From assembly GCA_038526735.1 (NCBI GenBank), contig JBCBGM010000007.1, positions 1-64,000 on the forward strand: DNA of 64,000 nt, in the 5' to 3' direction. Under the pieces are notes generated by a model. That model had not been told where the DNA came from and did no database searches. It saw only the letters and a program-made list of their open reading frames with translations. Position 1 is the stretch's first letter. Each line of letters starts with the position of its first letter. Origin of the DNA: Rubricella sp038526735 (GTDB lineage: Bacteria; Pseudomonadota; Alphaproteobacteria; Rhodobacterales; Rhodobacteraceae). Both the position numbers and the translations under genes were made by a program. Positions 42,027 through 50,663 of this stretch are shown here, in pieces.

Positions 42027-44561
42027 ATGAGCGAACGAACTGGCGACGGTAAAGGTGGACGCGGTGCAGGCACTGGGGCACGGGGCGGAGGCTCTGGCAC
42101 GGTGCGGCAAAGCTTTTCGCATGGCCGGTCAAAATCCGTCGTGGTCGAGAAAAAGCGCAAGCGCGTTGTGGTGCCCAAGCCGGGCTCTGCGGCGTCGGCT
42201 GGCGAGGGGGGTGCAGCCTCCAGCGCAAAGGCACGGGTCGCGGGGGGCAAGGGCCTCTCGGACAGTGAATTTGAGCGCCGCCGCCAGGCCTTGATGGCCG
42301 CGCAGGCTCAAGAGGCTGAGCGCCGCGCGACTGAGAAGGCCGAGGAAGAGCGCCGCAAGGCAGAGCTTGATCGCCTGAAAGAGGAAAAGGCCGAGCGCGA
42401 GCGGGCCGAGCGCGAAGAGGAAGAGCGCAAAAAGATCGCTGCAGAGCGTGCGGCCGTTGAAAAGGCTGAAGCCGAGCAGGCCAAAGCCGCAGAAGCGGCG
42501 CGCGCCAAGGGCCGGGCCAAGCCTGACGCGGCCCCTGCCGCAGCGGCGGATCCGGCAGCGGCCCAGGCTGCTGCAGCTCGTCCAGACGACAACCGCCGCA
42601 AAAAGAACGACAGCCGCGATGACCGGGACCGGCAATCGCGCGGCAAGGGCGGGGACGACCGTCGCCGCTCTGGCAAGCTGACCATCAACCAGGCGCTCAC
42701 GGGTGCCGAGGGGGGGCGGGGTCGGTCTATCGCTGCGATGAAACGCCGTCAGGAGCGCGAAAAACGCAAGATGATGGGCGGCACCGAGAGCAACGAAAAG
42801 ATTGTTCGCAAGGTCGAAGTGCCTGACGTGATCACGGTGCAGGAGCTTGCCAACCGCATGGCGGAGCGTTCTGCCGCCGTCGTGAAATCGCTAATGCAGA
42901 ACGGCATCATGGCGACGGCGAACCAGTCTATCGACGCGGACACCGCCGAGCTCATCGTCGAGGAGTTTGGCCATACCGTGCAGCGCGTCTCTGAGGCGGA
43001 TGTGGAGGATGTGATCGACACCCAGGTCGATGCGGAGGGTGATCTGCAGGATCGTGCGCCGGTCATCACCATCATGGGCCATGTTGACCACGGTAAAACC
43101 TCGCTCTTGGATGCGATCCGCGACGCCAATGTCGTCTCGGGCGAGGCTGGGGGGATCACCCAGCATATCGGTGCGTATCAGGTGGTACGCGACGGCAAGA
43201 TCATCACTTTCCTCGACACGCCAGGCCACGCTGCGTTTACGTCGATGCGCGCACGCGGTGCGCAGGTCACGGATATCGTGATCTTGGTTGTCGCGGCGGA
43301 CGATTCCGTGATGCCGCAAACCATTGAGGCGATTGCACACGCGAAAGCGGCGAAGGTGCCGATGATCGTGGCGATCAACAAGATCGACCGCCCCGGCTCT
43401 GACCCGATGAAAGTGCGCACGCAGCTCTTGCAGCATGAGGTCGTGACTGAGGCGATGTCTGGCGATGTGCTCGACGTTGAGGTCTCTGCGATCAAAGGGA
43501 CCGGTCTTGATACGCTGCTCGAGTCTATCGTGCTGCAGTCAGAGGTTATGGAGCTGAAGGCTAACCCCGAGCGGGCCGCCGTTGGTGCTGTGATCGAAGC
43601 GCAGCTTGATACAGGCCGCGGGCCTGTGGCGACGGTGCTGGTGCAAAACGGCACGCTGCGCCAGGGCGATATCTTCGTCGTGGGTGAGCAGTGGGGTAAG
43701 GTCCGTGCGCTGGTGAACGACAAGGGCGATCGCGTGAAAGAGGCTGGGCCATCGGTTCCGGTTGAGGTGCTCGGTCTGAACGGTACGCCCGAAGCGGGCG
43801 ATGTTCTGAACGTGGTGCCATCAGAGGCGGAAGCACGTGAGATCTCCACTTATCGCGCGCAGGTGTCGAAAGACAAAAAAGCCGCCGTGGGTGCTGCTGC
43901 AACGCTCGACCAATTGCTGGCGAAGGCCAAAACCGACGCTGATACAGCCGAGCTTCCGGTTGTGGTAAAGGCGGACGTGCAGGGCTCGACCGAGGCCATC
44001 GTTCAGGCGATGGAGAAGCTCGGTAATGACGAGGTGCGCGTGCGCGTGCTGCACTCTGGCGTGGGCGCGATCACCGAGTCTGACGTCACCCTCTCCGAGG
44101 CGTCTGGCGCGCCGATCTTGGGCTTTAACGTGCGGGCAAACGCCCCGGCCCGGAACGCGGCGAACCAGAAGGGTATCGAGATCCGCTATTACTCGATCAT
44201 CTACGATCTGGTGGATGACATGAAGGCGGCGGCAGAGGGTCTGCTCTCTCCGGAGGTCAAGGAAACCTTCATCGGCTATGCGGAGATCAAAGAGGTCTTC
44301 AAGGTGTCGAACGTCGGCAAGGTTGCGGGCTGTCTGGTCACCGAGGGCATCGCCCGCCGTTCCGCCGGGGTGCGTTTGCTGCGCGACAACGTGGTGATCC
44401 ACGAAGGCACGCTCAAAACGCTTAAGCGCTTCAAGGACGAGGTCAAAGACGTGCAGTCCGGCCAGGAATGCGGCATGGCATTCGAGAATTACGATGACAT
44501 CCGCGCAGGCGACGTTATCGAGATTTACGAGCGGGAAGAAGTGGCGCGCACCCTCGCGTAA
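42027..44561 (+). CDS. infB: Translation initiation factor IF-2
   Basis: 844 residues. A long N-terminal region of Ala, Glu, Lys and Arg coiled coil (~70-180) precedes the IF2 associated segment and the G domain with GHVDHGKTS (~351), DTPGHAAF and NKIDRP. Domains II-IV follow, with the fMet-tRNA-binding C2 domain near the end. It brings initiator tRNA to the 30S subunit. Last gene of the operon; a terminator lies 20 bases downstream. Confidence 0.98.
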   Translation: MSERTGDGKGGRGAGTGARGGGSGTVRQSFSHGRSKSVVVEKKRKRVVVPKPGSAASAGEGGAASSAKARVAGGKGLSDSEFERRRQALMAAQAQEAERRATEKAEEERRKAELDRLKEEKAERERAEREEEERKKIAAERAAVEKAEAEQAKAAEAARAKGRAKPDAAPAAAADPAAAQAAAARPDDNRRKKNDSRDDRDRQSRGKGGDDRRRSGKLTINQALTGAEGGRGRSIAAMKRRQEREKRKMMGGTESNEKIVRKVEVPDVITVQELANRMAERSAAVVKSLMQNGIMATANQSIDADTAELIVEEFGHTVQRVSEADVEDVIDTQVDAEGDLQDRAPVITIMGHVDHGKTSLLDAIRDANVVSGEAGGITQHIGAYQVVRDGKIITFLDTPGHAAFTSMRARGAQVTDIVILVVAADDSVMPQTIEAIAHAKAAKVPMIVAINKIDRPGSDPMKVRTQLLQHEVVTEAMSGDVLDVEVSAIKGTGLDTLLESIVLQSEVMELKANPERAAVGAVIEAQLDTGRGPVATVLVQNGTLRQGDIFVVGEQWGKVRALVNDKGDRVKEAGPSVPVEVLGLNGTPEAGDVLNVVPSEAEAREISTYRAQVSKDKKAAVGAAATLDQLLAKAKTDADTAELPVVVKADVQGSTEAIVQAMEKLGNDEVRVRVLHSGVGAITESDVTLSEASGAPILGFNVRANAPARNAANQKGIEIRYYSIIYDLVDDMKAAAEGLLSPEVKETFIGYAEIKEVFKVSNVGKVAGCLVTEGIARRSAGVRLLRDNVVIHEGTLKTLKRFKDEVKDVQSGQECGMAFENYDDIRAGDVIEIYEREEVARTLA

Positions 44562-44580
44562 GCGATCCTAGATACCGAGA

Positions 44581-44609
44581 AAGGTCCGCCGCTTGCGCGG
44601 GCCTTTTTT
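44581..44609 (+). terminator. Rho-independent terminator after infB
   Basis: Nine-base stem AAGGTCCGC / GCGGGCCTT (one T-G wobble), 7-base loop and a run of six Ts. It overlaps the last codon of the convergent GH43 gene. Confidence 0.85.
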
Positions 44610-45609
44610 ATGGCCGGATCACGGGCAGCGGCTCGCCCACCACGGGCCATCCATCCTCGAAAAGCAGCCGGTTCTCCCCTTGCCAAGGCAGGCCTTCGCG
44701 CAGGCGGTCGTAAAAGTGGTAGCCAAGGACCAGGCCGTTTGTGGTGCGCCGGGTGCTGGCATGACCCGGGCCGATGCGATTGCCTGAACTGCTCAAAAGC
44801 ACAGAGCCGCCCCCGTCCACCATGTCTCTTCCATCGCGGTCCAAGTACGGGCCCAGCGGCTCCTGCGATCGCCCGACGCGAATTTCATACGTGGAGTCCA
44901 GACCCGCGCAGCAGCCACCCCAATTCACGAACAGGTAGTAGAAGCCGTCGTGAGGCAGGATGTAGGATGCCTCAACCCAACCCCGCTCTCCCTCTTCCAT
45001 CGGCCCATGGGCCAGTACTGGCCAGTCGGGATGCCCGGGCTCAAACCAATCACCGGACAGGGGCCGGAGTGTTTTGGGGTCTAACTCCGCCCCGTGGATC
45101 ATCCCGCCACCAGTGACGAGAAAGGGCGTGCCGTCAAAGGCGTGGAAGACGGACGGGTCGATGGAGGAGACCTCACGGCCGTCTTGCAGTCCAAAGATAC
45201 AGGTCAACGGTGCGCCGCTGTCCCGCCAACCATCATCGTCGCGATAGGCCAACCCTGCGCAGTTGGCCAGATCATCAAAGCCTGCACTCACACTGTAGAC
45301 CAGATGCCCTTCGGGAGTGATGTCTGGGGCCCAAAACGCGCCTTCATTTCCTGGCAGTTCCGTTTGAATCCATGCGGGCTTTTCCTCGAAAAGGCAGTTT
45401 GAAAACGTCCACGGGGCTTGGTCATCTGACCGCTCCCAAACCTCTAGCCCGCACAGGTAACCACCCGTATTCTCCTTACCCGTAGCAACAATGCGCTGCC
45501 GATTATCGAAGGTCTGAACCTGGGATGGGTCGTGGATGTGAGGTGCCTCGGCGACGGAGCATCCAGCCGATACAGCAAACAGGGCTGCAAGGTACCGGCG
45601 ATTGATCAT
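44608..45609 (-). CDS. GH43-family glycosidase lipoprotein (arabinanase-like)
   Basis: 333 residues. Signal peptide with lipobox VSAGC (~13-17), then a five-bladed beta-propeller of glycoside hydrolase family 43: HIHDPS (~26), EGAFWAPDI (~90), SSIDPSVF with an acidic residue (~150), VEASYI (~213, likely general acid Glu) and IGPGHAS (~280). Family members cut arabinan or related polysaccharides; substrate not decided by sequence. As an outer-membrane or periplasmic lipoprotein it could act on algal polysaccharide. No SusCD or TonB partner adjoins. It separates infB from the photosynthesis genes. Confidence 0.85.
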   Translation of the reverse strand: MINRRYLAALFAVSAGCSVAEAPHIHDPSQVQTFDNRQRIVATGKENTGGYLCGLEVWERSDDQAPWTFSNCLFEEKPAWIQTELPGNEGAFWAPDITPEGHLVYSVSAGFDDLANCAGLAYRDDDGWRDSGAPLTCIFGLQDGREVSSIDPSVFHAFDGTPFLVTGGGMIHGAELDPKTLRPLSGDWFEPGHPDWPVLAHGPMEEGERGWVEASYILPHDGFYYLFVNWGGCCAGLDSTYEIRVGRSQEPLGPYLDRDGRDMVDGGGSVLLSSSGNRIGPGHASTRRTTNGLVLGYHFYDRLREGLPWQGENRLLFEDGWPVVGEPLPVIRP

Positions 45610-45699
45610 TAAAGGGTGTCCTAAGCTTCATCGGCGGGGCCTAATATACATAGGGGAGGATCAAACTCAAAATGTGTGCTTATCGTGCAAGACCAAACA

Positions 45700-46164
45700 C
45701 TAGAAGGCAGGATTGCGCCGCAAGACAGACAAGTTCAGCGCACCGGCAATGCTGACCCACAGCAAATAGGGCGCGAAGAGAAGGCCCGAGAGTGGGTCGA
45801 TGGTCGCGAACGTGACCATTGTGAGCGCCACGGCGAGCCACAACAGCACCAGCACAGCGAGGCCTGCGCCGATCTTCTGCAACCCAAAAAAGACCGGCGA
45901 CCAGAGCGAGTTGAGCACCATCTGCGCTGACCAAATCGCGATCCCGAGGGGCACCAGCGCGCTGCCACTGAGCGCCACGCGCCAAGCGGCGACGATCATC
46001 GCGATGTAGAGGACCATCCACACCACGGGGAACGCCCAGTCAGGCGGCGTCCAGGGAGGTTTGTTGAGTGCGCGGTACCAGTCGCCCGGCGGAAACATCG
46101 CGCCAGTCGCTGCCGCAGCCATCGCCGCGACCCCAAATCCTGCAAGAACAAGCCAATCGATCAT
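45700..46164 (-). CDS. tspO: TspO/MBR (CrtK) outer-membrane tryptophan-rich sensory protein
   Basis: 154 residues with five membrane helices and many tryptophans: PPGDWYRALNKPPWTPPDWAFPVVW (~25-49, the family signature around WTPP), WSAQMVLNSLWSPVFFG and LLWLAVALTMV. In Rhodobacter TspO binds porphyrin intermediates and helps repress pigment genes in oxygen. It lies downstream of crtB with 31 bases between them, the order known from other purple bacteria. The ATG at 46164 begins the first helix. Confidence 0.95.
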   Translation of the reverse strand: MIDWLVLAGFGVAAMAAAATGAMFPPGDWYRALNKPPWTPPDWAFPVVWMVLYIAMIVAAWRVALSGSALVPLGIAIWSAQMVLNSLWSPVFFGLQKIGAGLAVLVLLWLAVALTMVTFATIDPLSGLLFAPYLLWVSIAGALNLSVLRRNPAF

Positions 46165-46195
46165 GTTCCGCCATGTGGAGGTGCATTGGCGTATG

Positions 46196-47212
46196 TCAAA
46201 CGGCGGCGCTGCCGCGCTCGCGGTTTTCAAGCTCATTGAGCACGGCGAGGAACCGCTCAATCCGGTGGGGTGGCGTGCCCCGCTCGGGGTGGGCAGCGGC
46301 ATCGACGAGATAGGCTACTTCGGGAAGGGGTGGCGCATAATGCGTTGCCTCTTTCGGCCCCAGCGTGACGAACGCACTGCGCATCATCGAGCGGCCTACA
46401 AGCGCGACCTTCTGCGTGCCGGAGGTGTGGGCGCGGGTATCGATGGAGTTGTGGCGGTTTCGGGCGATCTCATCCCCGATGGCGGCGTAAATCTCGCGGC
46501 AGGCAAAAATCGCGGGGCGGCAGCGGATCGGCAGACGGGCGATCCCCGCCTCGGAGCGGATGTAGAGCCGCCGCGCCTCTGCCAAAAGCCGCGCGATGCA
46601 GCGGGCGAGGGCCTTACTGTGTTGAGGGTTGGTGCGCAGCGCGTCGGCATCGACACCCTCTTCGCGCAGCCAGTCGTGGGGCAGGTAAATCCGGCCCATC
46701 CGGGCATCTTCGCCGACGTCGCGGGCGATATTGGTGAGCTGCATTGCCACGCCCAGATCGCAGGCGCGAGCGAGGGTGTTTTGGTCGCGCACCCCCATCA
46801 GTACGGTCATCATCGCGCCCACGGCGGCGGCGACACGGGCGGAATAATCGCGAACGCCCGAGAGGGTTTGATACTCGCGCTCCTGCGCGTCCCAGGCGAG
46901 CCCTTCGATCAGGGCGTCGGGCAGGGTTTTGGGCATCTCGGTGCGCTCGATCATGCGGCCAAAGGCGCGGTCGGCGGGGCTGTCTTGCGGCGTGCCCGCA
47001 TAGGCCGCGTCGAGCCGTGCGCGCAGGCGCAAAACGGCGGCGGCTTTCTCGTCATGCAGGTCTACGGCGTCGTCGGCGAGGCGGCAGAAGGCATAGAGCG
47101 CGAGGGCATCATCGCAGGCCTGTTTGGGCAACAGGTGCGAGGCGGCGTAAAAGCTGCGAGAGCCGGTTTTGATGGCCGCGCGGCAATGCTCAAGATCGCG
47201 CTCAGCGGACAT
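46196..47212 (-). CDS. crtB: Phytoene synthase
   Basis: Joins two geranylgeranyl diphosphates to phytoene, the first carotenoid step. 338 residues. Asp-rich active-site motifs are YAFCRLADDAVD (~41-52) and ARDVGEDARMGRIYLP (~160-175), with QLTNIARDVGED being the family hallmark. The start overlaps crtI by 11 bases, so crtI-crtB-tspO is one transcript. GGPP synthase (crtE) is not in the window. Confidence 0.96.
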   Translation of the reverse strand: MSAERDLEHCRAAIKTGSRSFYAASHLLPKQACDDALALYAFCRLADDAVDLHDEKAAAVLRLRARLDAAYAGTPQDSPADRAFGRMIERTEMPKTLPDALIEGLAWDAQEREYQTLSGVRDYSARVAAAVGAMMTVLMGVRDQNTLARACDLGVAMQLTNIARDVGEDARMGRIYLPHDWLREEGVDADALRTNPQHSKALARCIARLLAEARRLYIRSEAGIARLPIRCRPAIFACREIYAAIGDEIARNRHNSIDTRAHTSGTQKVALVGRSMMRSAFVTLGPKEATHYAPPLPEVAYLVDAAAHPERGTPPHRIERFLAVLNELENRERGSAAV

Positions 47213-48746
47213 GGGCCGCCTCTGGGATCAGCTTGTCGGTGACTTCGGCGGAAGAGATCACGCCCGGAAGGCCCGCGCCCGGATGGCTGCCTGCACCCAC
47301 CAAATAGAGCCCCTCAACGGCGTCCGAGAGGTTGTGCGGGCGGAACCACGCGCTTTGCAGGATGCGCGGCTCGATTGAAAATCCGGAGCCATAGGGGGAG
47401 AGATACCGGTCGCGGAATTCGAAGGGCGTAAAGATCTCTTCCACCTCGATATGGTCCTGAAAGCCGGGCATGTGCTCTTCGAGCACTTTGGCCATCTTCT
47501 GCTTGTAGCTCTCGCGCTCAGCGTCCCAATTAACCGGGTCGTCGTGGTGGAGATGCGGGACCGGCGAGAGCGCATACCACGCATCGCCCCCCTCGGGCGC
47601 AGCGCTTGGGTCGGTCACGCTGGGGCGGTGGAGGTAGATCGACATGTCATCGGCGAGGTGGCCCTTGATGAAAATATCGCGGCAGAGCCCCTCGTAGCGA
47701 GGGCCGTTTAGGATCGTGTGGTGGCCGACACTGGGCCACTTATCGCGGGTGCCCTTGGTGCCGAAATACCAGACATAAAGCCCCATCGACCACCGCGCCT
47801 TGGAGATTTTGGCGTTGGTCCATTTCTTCTTTGGCGCGTTGCGCAAGAGGTTGCCGTAGGTGAATCCGGCGTCAGCGTTTGAGACAACCAGCGCGCTTTT
47901 GATCTCTGTCCCGTCGTCGAGTTTGATGCCGGCGGCCCGCCCATTCTCGACCAAAATCTCATCGACGGTGGTGTTGAATTGCAGAATACCGCCCTGATCC
48001 TCGATCACGTCGGCCATGGCTTGCGCAAGCGCTGCGGCCCCACCCATCGCGTAATGCACTCCAAACTCGGACTCGAGGTACGAGACCAGCGCGTACATGC
48101 TGGTCACATGGAACGGATCGCCGCCGATAAAGAGCGGGTGGAACGAAAAGGCCATGCGCAGGCGTGGGTCGCGAAAGCGCTTGGCGGCACGTTGGTAAAT
48201 AGAGGTGTCGGCGCGCAGCCAGCCGAAGATCGGCAGAACCTTGATCAGCTCCCACAGCTCATGCATCGGGCGGCGGCCCAGCCCCTCGTAGCCGATGTGA
48301 TAGCGGCGCTCGGCATCGGCCATAAACTTGCGGAACCCGTTCACATCGCCCGGAGAGAGGCGCGCAACCTCGCGCTCCATGAAGTCTTTGTCGCCCTTCA
48401 CGGTGAAGTCGGAGCCGTCGGGAAAGCGGATCGTGTAGTAGGGGTCGAGGTGCCGCAGATCGACGTCTTTGCGGAAGTCGCGCCCCGCGGTGGCCCAAAG
48501 CTCCTCCAGCCCTTGCGGAACGGTCACGATGGTTGGGCCGAGGTCAAAGCGGTAGCCGTCGCGGTGGATCGCGGTGCCCCGCCCGCCCGGCGTGTCGAGC
48601 CGGTCAACGATGACGGCGCGGTATCCTTTAGCGCCGAGGCGAATGGCAGAGGCCAATCCGCCAAAGCCTGCGCCGATCACCAAGGCGACCGGACGCGGGT
48701 CGTCATCTTGGGCCAGCCGTGCGGCCAGATCTGTACGTGTCAGCAT
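47202..48746 (-). CDS. crtI: Phytoene desaturase
   Basis: FAD-dependent desaturase converting phytoene to neurosporene or lycopene. 514 residues. The dinucleotide-binding fold GAGFGGLASAIRLGAKGY starts near residue 26; DRLDTPGGRG and the C-terminal signature YLVGAGSHPGAGLPGVISSAEVT near 485-505 are those of CrtI. GAGGGAG lies 4-5 bases before the ATG. With crtA present, a three-step (neurosporene) product is likely. Its promoter region contains the PpsR-type site. Confidence 0.97.
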   Translation of the reverse strand: MLTRTDLAARLAQDDDPRPVALVIGAGFGGLASAIRLGAKGYRAVIVDRLDTPGGRGTAIHRDGYRFDLGPTIVTVPQGLEELWATAGRDFRKDVDLRHLDPYYTIRFPDGSDFTVKGDKDFMEREVARLSPGDVNGFRKFMADAERRYHIGYEGLGRRPMHELWELIKVLPIFGWLRADTSIYQRAAKRFRDPRLRMAFSFHPLFIGGDPFHVTSMYALVSYLESEFGVHYAMGGAAALAQAMADVIEDQGGILQFNTTVDEILVENGRAAGIKLDDGTEIKSALVVSNADAGFTYGNLLRNAPKKKWTNAKISKARWSMGLYVWYFGTKGTRDKWPSVGHHTILNGPRYEGLCRDIFIKGHLADDMSIYLHRPSVTDPSAAPEGGDAWYALSPVPHLHHDDPVNWDAERESYKQKMAKVLEEHMPGFQDHIEVEEIFTPFEFRDRYLSPYGSGFSIEPRILQSAWFRPHNLSDAVEGLYLVGAGSHPGAGLPGVISSAEVTDKLIPEAAHVR

Positions 48747-48780
48747 GATGCTCCCTCGCGCTGTCTTAAATGACAGTGTA

Positions 48781-48798
48781 TGTCAGTTTTAGTTGACA
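48781..48798. promoter_or_regulatory. PpsR/CrtJ-type operator between crtI and crtA
   Basis: TGTCA-N8-TGACA, fitting the consensus TGT-N12-ACA exactly, located 35 bases before crtI and ~80 before crtA. A second related palindrome CTGTC-N6-GACAG lies at 48761-48776 with shorter spacing. PpsR represses bch and crt genes in oxygen or light; two half-site clusters may allow cooperative binding. The regulator gene is not in the window. Confidence 0.85.
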
Positions 48799-48876
48799 AC
48801 AAGCGTTACAGATCAAGATTGACAGTTTAATATGCCAAAACGACCGGGGAGACTCAGTCGCAGCAAGGTTGGGAGC

Positions 48877-49641
48877 ATGGCCGTAACAACCATCAGCTAC
48901 TTCCGTTTCGACGGATGGAGTGGGCGCATCTGGGCGTTTGTGCAGATGGGTCTGGCGCGCAGAAAGCTGTCTGCGACGCCGCGCATCGAATTCTGGAAGC
49001 TGTTTGGCACCGGCAGTGGCCACGGGTTTACGCTGTGGCCGAACACTGGCCTCTGGGCGATCTTGGCTACCTGGCCTGACCTGGAAACAGCGCGCGCTCA
49101 GGTGAATAAGTCGCTTGTTTTCAGGAGCTTCCGGCGGAAATCGGACGAGGATTACACGGTGTTTCTTGACCCGGTTTCCTGCCGTGGCGAATGGGATGAT
49201 CAGCTCCCCTTCGCGGTTGAGGTGCAGCCAGACGCGCTCCCCAAACCGCTTGCGGTGCTCACCCGCGCCACCGTCAAACCGCACCGCGCGCTGAAGTTCT
49301 GGAAGCGTGCGCCTGCCGTCTCTGACACGATCGGAGAGAATGACGATGTCGTCTTTAAGGCCGGGATGGGCGAACTTCCGGGGGTGCAGCAGGTGACGTT
49401 CTCGATCTGGCCCGACATGGCCACGATGTCGCGCTTTGCCTACCGGAGCCCCGCGCACACCAAAGCGATTCGCGCGGTGCGCGAGGGCGCGGTCTTTAAA
49501 GAAGAGCTTTACGCACGCTTCGCCGTGCTCGGAACCGAGGGCAGTTGGCTTGGGGGCGACCCGGTCGCGGCCCATCTCGTCAAAGCTGCCGCACAGAACG
49601 CCGCCGACAGCCCAGAAACTGTCCGCGCAGAAGGAGCCTGA
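48877..49641 (+). CDS. crtA: Spheroidene monooxygenase
   Basis: Oxidises spheroidene to spheroidenone in aerobic cells. 254 residues; the CrtA start TTISYFRFDGWSGRIWAFVQM and later GFTLWPNTGLWAILATW, RATVKPHRALKFW and VTFSIWPDMATMSRFAY fit the family. The ATG at 48877 matches family starts; an in-frame ATG at 48832 is possible and would add 15 residues. Followed by bchI with no gap (stop at 49641, next ATG at 49644), forming crtA-bchI-bchD-bchO. Confidence 0.93.
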   Translation: MAVTTISYFRFDGWSGRIWAFVQMGLARRKLSATPRIEFWKLFGTGSGHGFTLWPNTGLWAILATWPDLETARAQVNKSLVFRSFRRKSDEDYTVFLDPVSCRGEWDDQLPFAVEVQPDALPKPLAVLTRATVKPHRALKFWKRAPAVSDTIGENDDVVFKAGMGELPGVQQVTFSIWPDMATMSRFAYRSPAHTKAIRAVREGAVFKEELYARFAVLGTEGSWLGGDPVAAHLVKAAAQNAADSPETVRAEGA

Positions 49642-49643
49642 CC

Positions 49644-50645
49644 ATGGCCGCATTCCCGTTTTCCGCAATTGTGGGTCAGGAGGAGATGAAGACCGCCCTG
49701 ATCCTGACAGCGATCGACCCGTCGATTGGCGGGGTTTTGGCGTTTGGAGATCGGGGCACCGGCAAGTCTACGGCGGTGCGCGCGCTTGCGGGTTTGTTGC
49801 CAGAGATCGAGGCCTACGAGGGCTGCGCCTACAACACCGCACCCGGGATGCCGCTGCCAACCGGTGAGAGCAACGAGGGGCGTGCGGTGGTTTCGCGGCC
49901 GACGCCCGTGGTGGATTTGCCGCTGGGCGCGACCGAGGATCGGGTCGTTGGCGCGCTGGATCTGGAGCGGGCGCTGACGCGCGGAGAGAAGGCGTTTGAG
50001 CCAGGGCTGCTGGCCAAGGCGCATCGTGGGTTTCTCTATATCGATGAGGTGAACCTGCTTGAGGATTACTTGGTTGATCTGTTGTTGGACGTAGCCGCCT
50101 CGGGCGAAAACGTGGTGGAGCGTGAGGGTCTCTCGATCCGCCATCCTGCGCGGTTTGTGTTGGTGGGCTCGGGCAACCCAGAAGAGGGCGAGTTGCGCCC
50201 GCAGTTGCTCGATCGGTTTGGCCTGTCGGTGGAGATCGCCTCTCCGAAGGATATCGAGCAGCGGATCGAGGTGATCCGCCGTCGCGATGCCTATGAGCGG
50301 GACCGGGCACAGTTTTTGGCCGATTGGGCTGGGGCAGAGGCGGAGGTGCGCGCGGCGATCACCGCCGGGCAGCAGCAGCTTGCCAAAGTACAAGTACCCG
50401 ATGCTCTGCTGATCACGGTTGCAGAGCTGTGCCTTGCCATCGGCTCTGACGGGTTGCGCGGGGAGTTGACGGTGATGCGTGCCGCGCGGGCGCTGGCGGC
50501 CTACCGGGGTGCTGACGAGGTGAGCGAGGCGCATCTGCGCGAGGTTGCCCCAATGGCTCTGCGCCACCGTTTGCGCCGCGATCCGCTGGATGAGGCAGGC
50601 TCCACAACCCGCGTGACGCGCGCGATTGAGAGTGTGCTGTCGTGA
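49644..50645 (+). CDS. bchI: Magnesium chelatase subunit I
   Basis: AAA+ motor of the enzyme that puts Mg2+ into protoporphyrin IX, first committed step to bacteriochlorophyll. 333 residues. Walker A GDRGTGKST (~35-43), Walker B LYIDEVNLL (~131), sensor 1 LVGSGNPEEGELRPQLLDRFGL (~170-191). The ATG at 49644 is preceded by AAGGAG and follows crtA directly. It works with BchD (next gene) and BchH (not in the window). Confidence 0.97.
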   Translation: MAAFPFSAIVGQEEMKTALILTAIDPSIGGVLAFGDRGTGKSTAVRALAGLLPEIEAYEGCAYNTAPGMPLPTGESNEGRAVVSRPTPVVDLPLGATEDRVVGALDLERALTRGEKAFEPGLLAKAHRGFLYIDEVNLLEDYLVDLLLDVAASGENVVEREGLSIRHPARFVLVGSGNPEEGELRPQLLDRFGLSVEIASPKDIEQRIEVIRRRDAYERDRAQFLADWAGAEAEVRAAITAGQQQLAKVQVPDALLITVAELCLAIGSDGLRGELTVMRAARALAAYRGADEVSEAHLREVAPMALRHRLRRDPLDEAGSTTRVTRAIESVLS

Positions 50646-50663
50646 AAACCGGAGATCAGCGCT

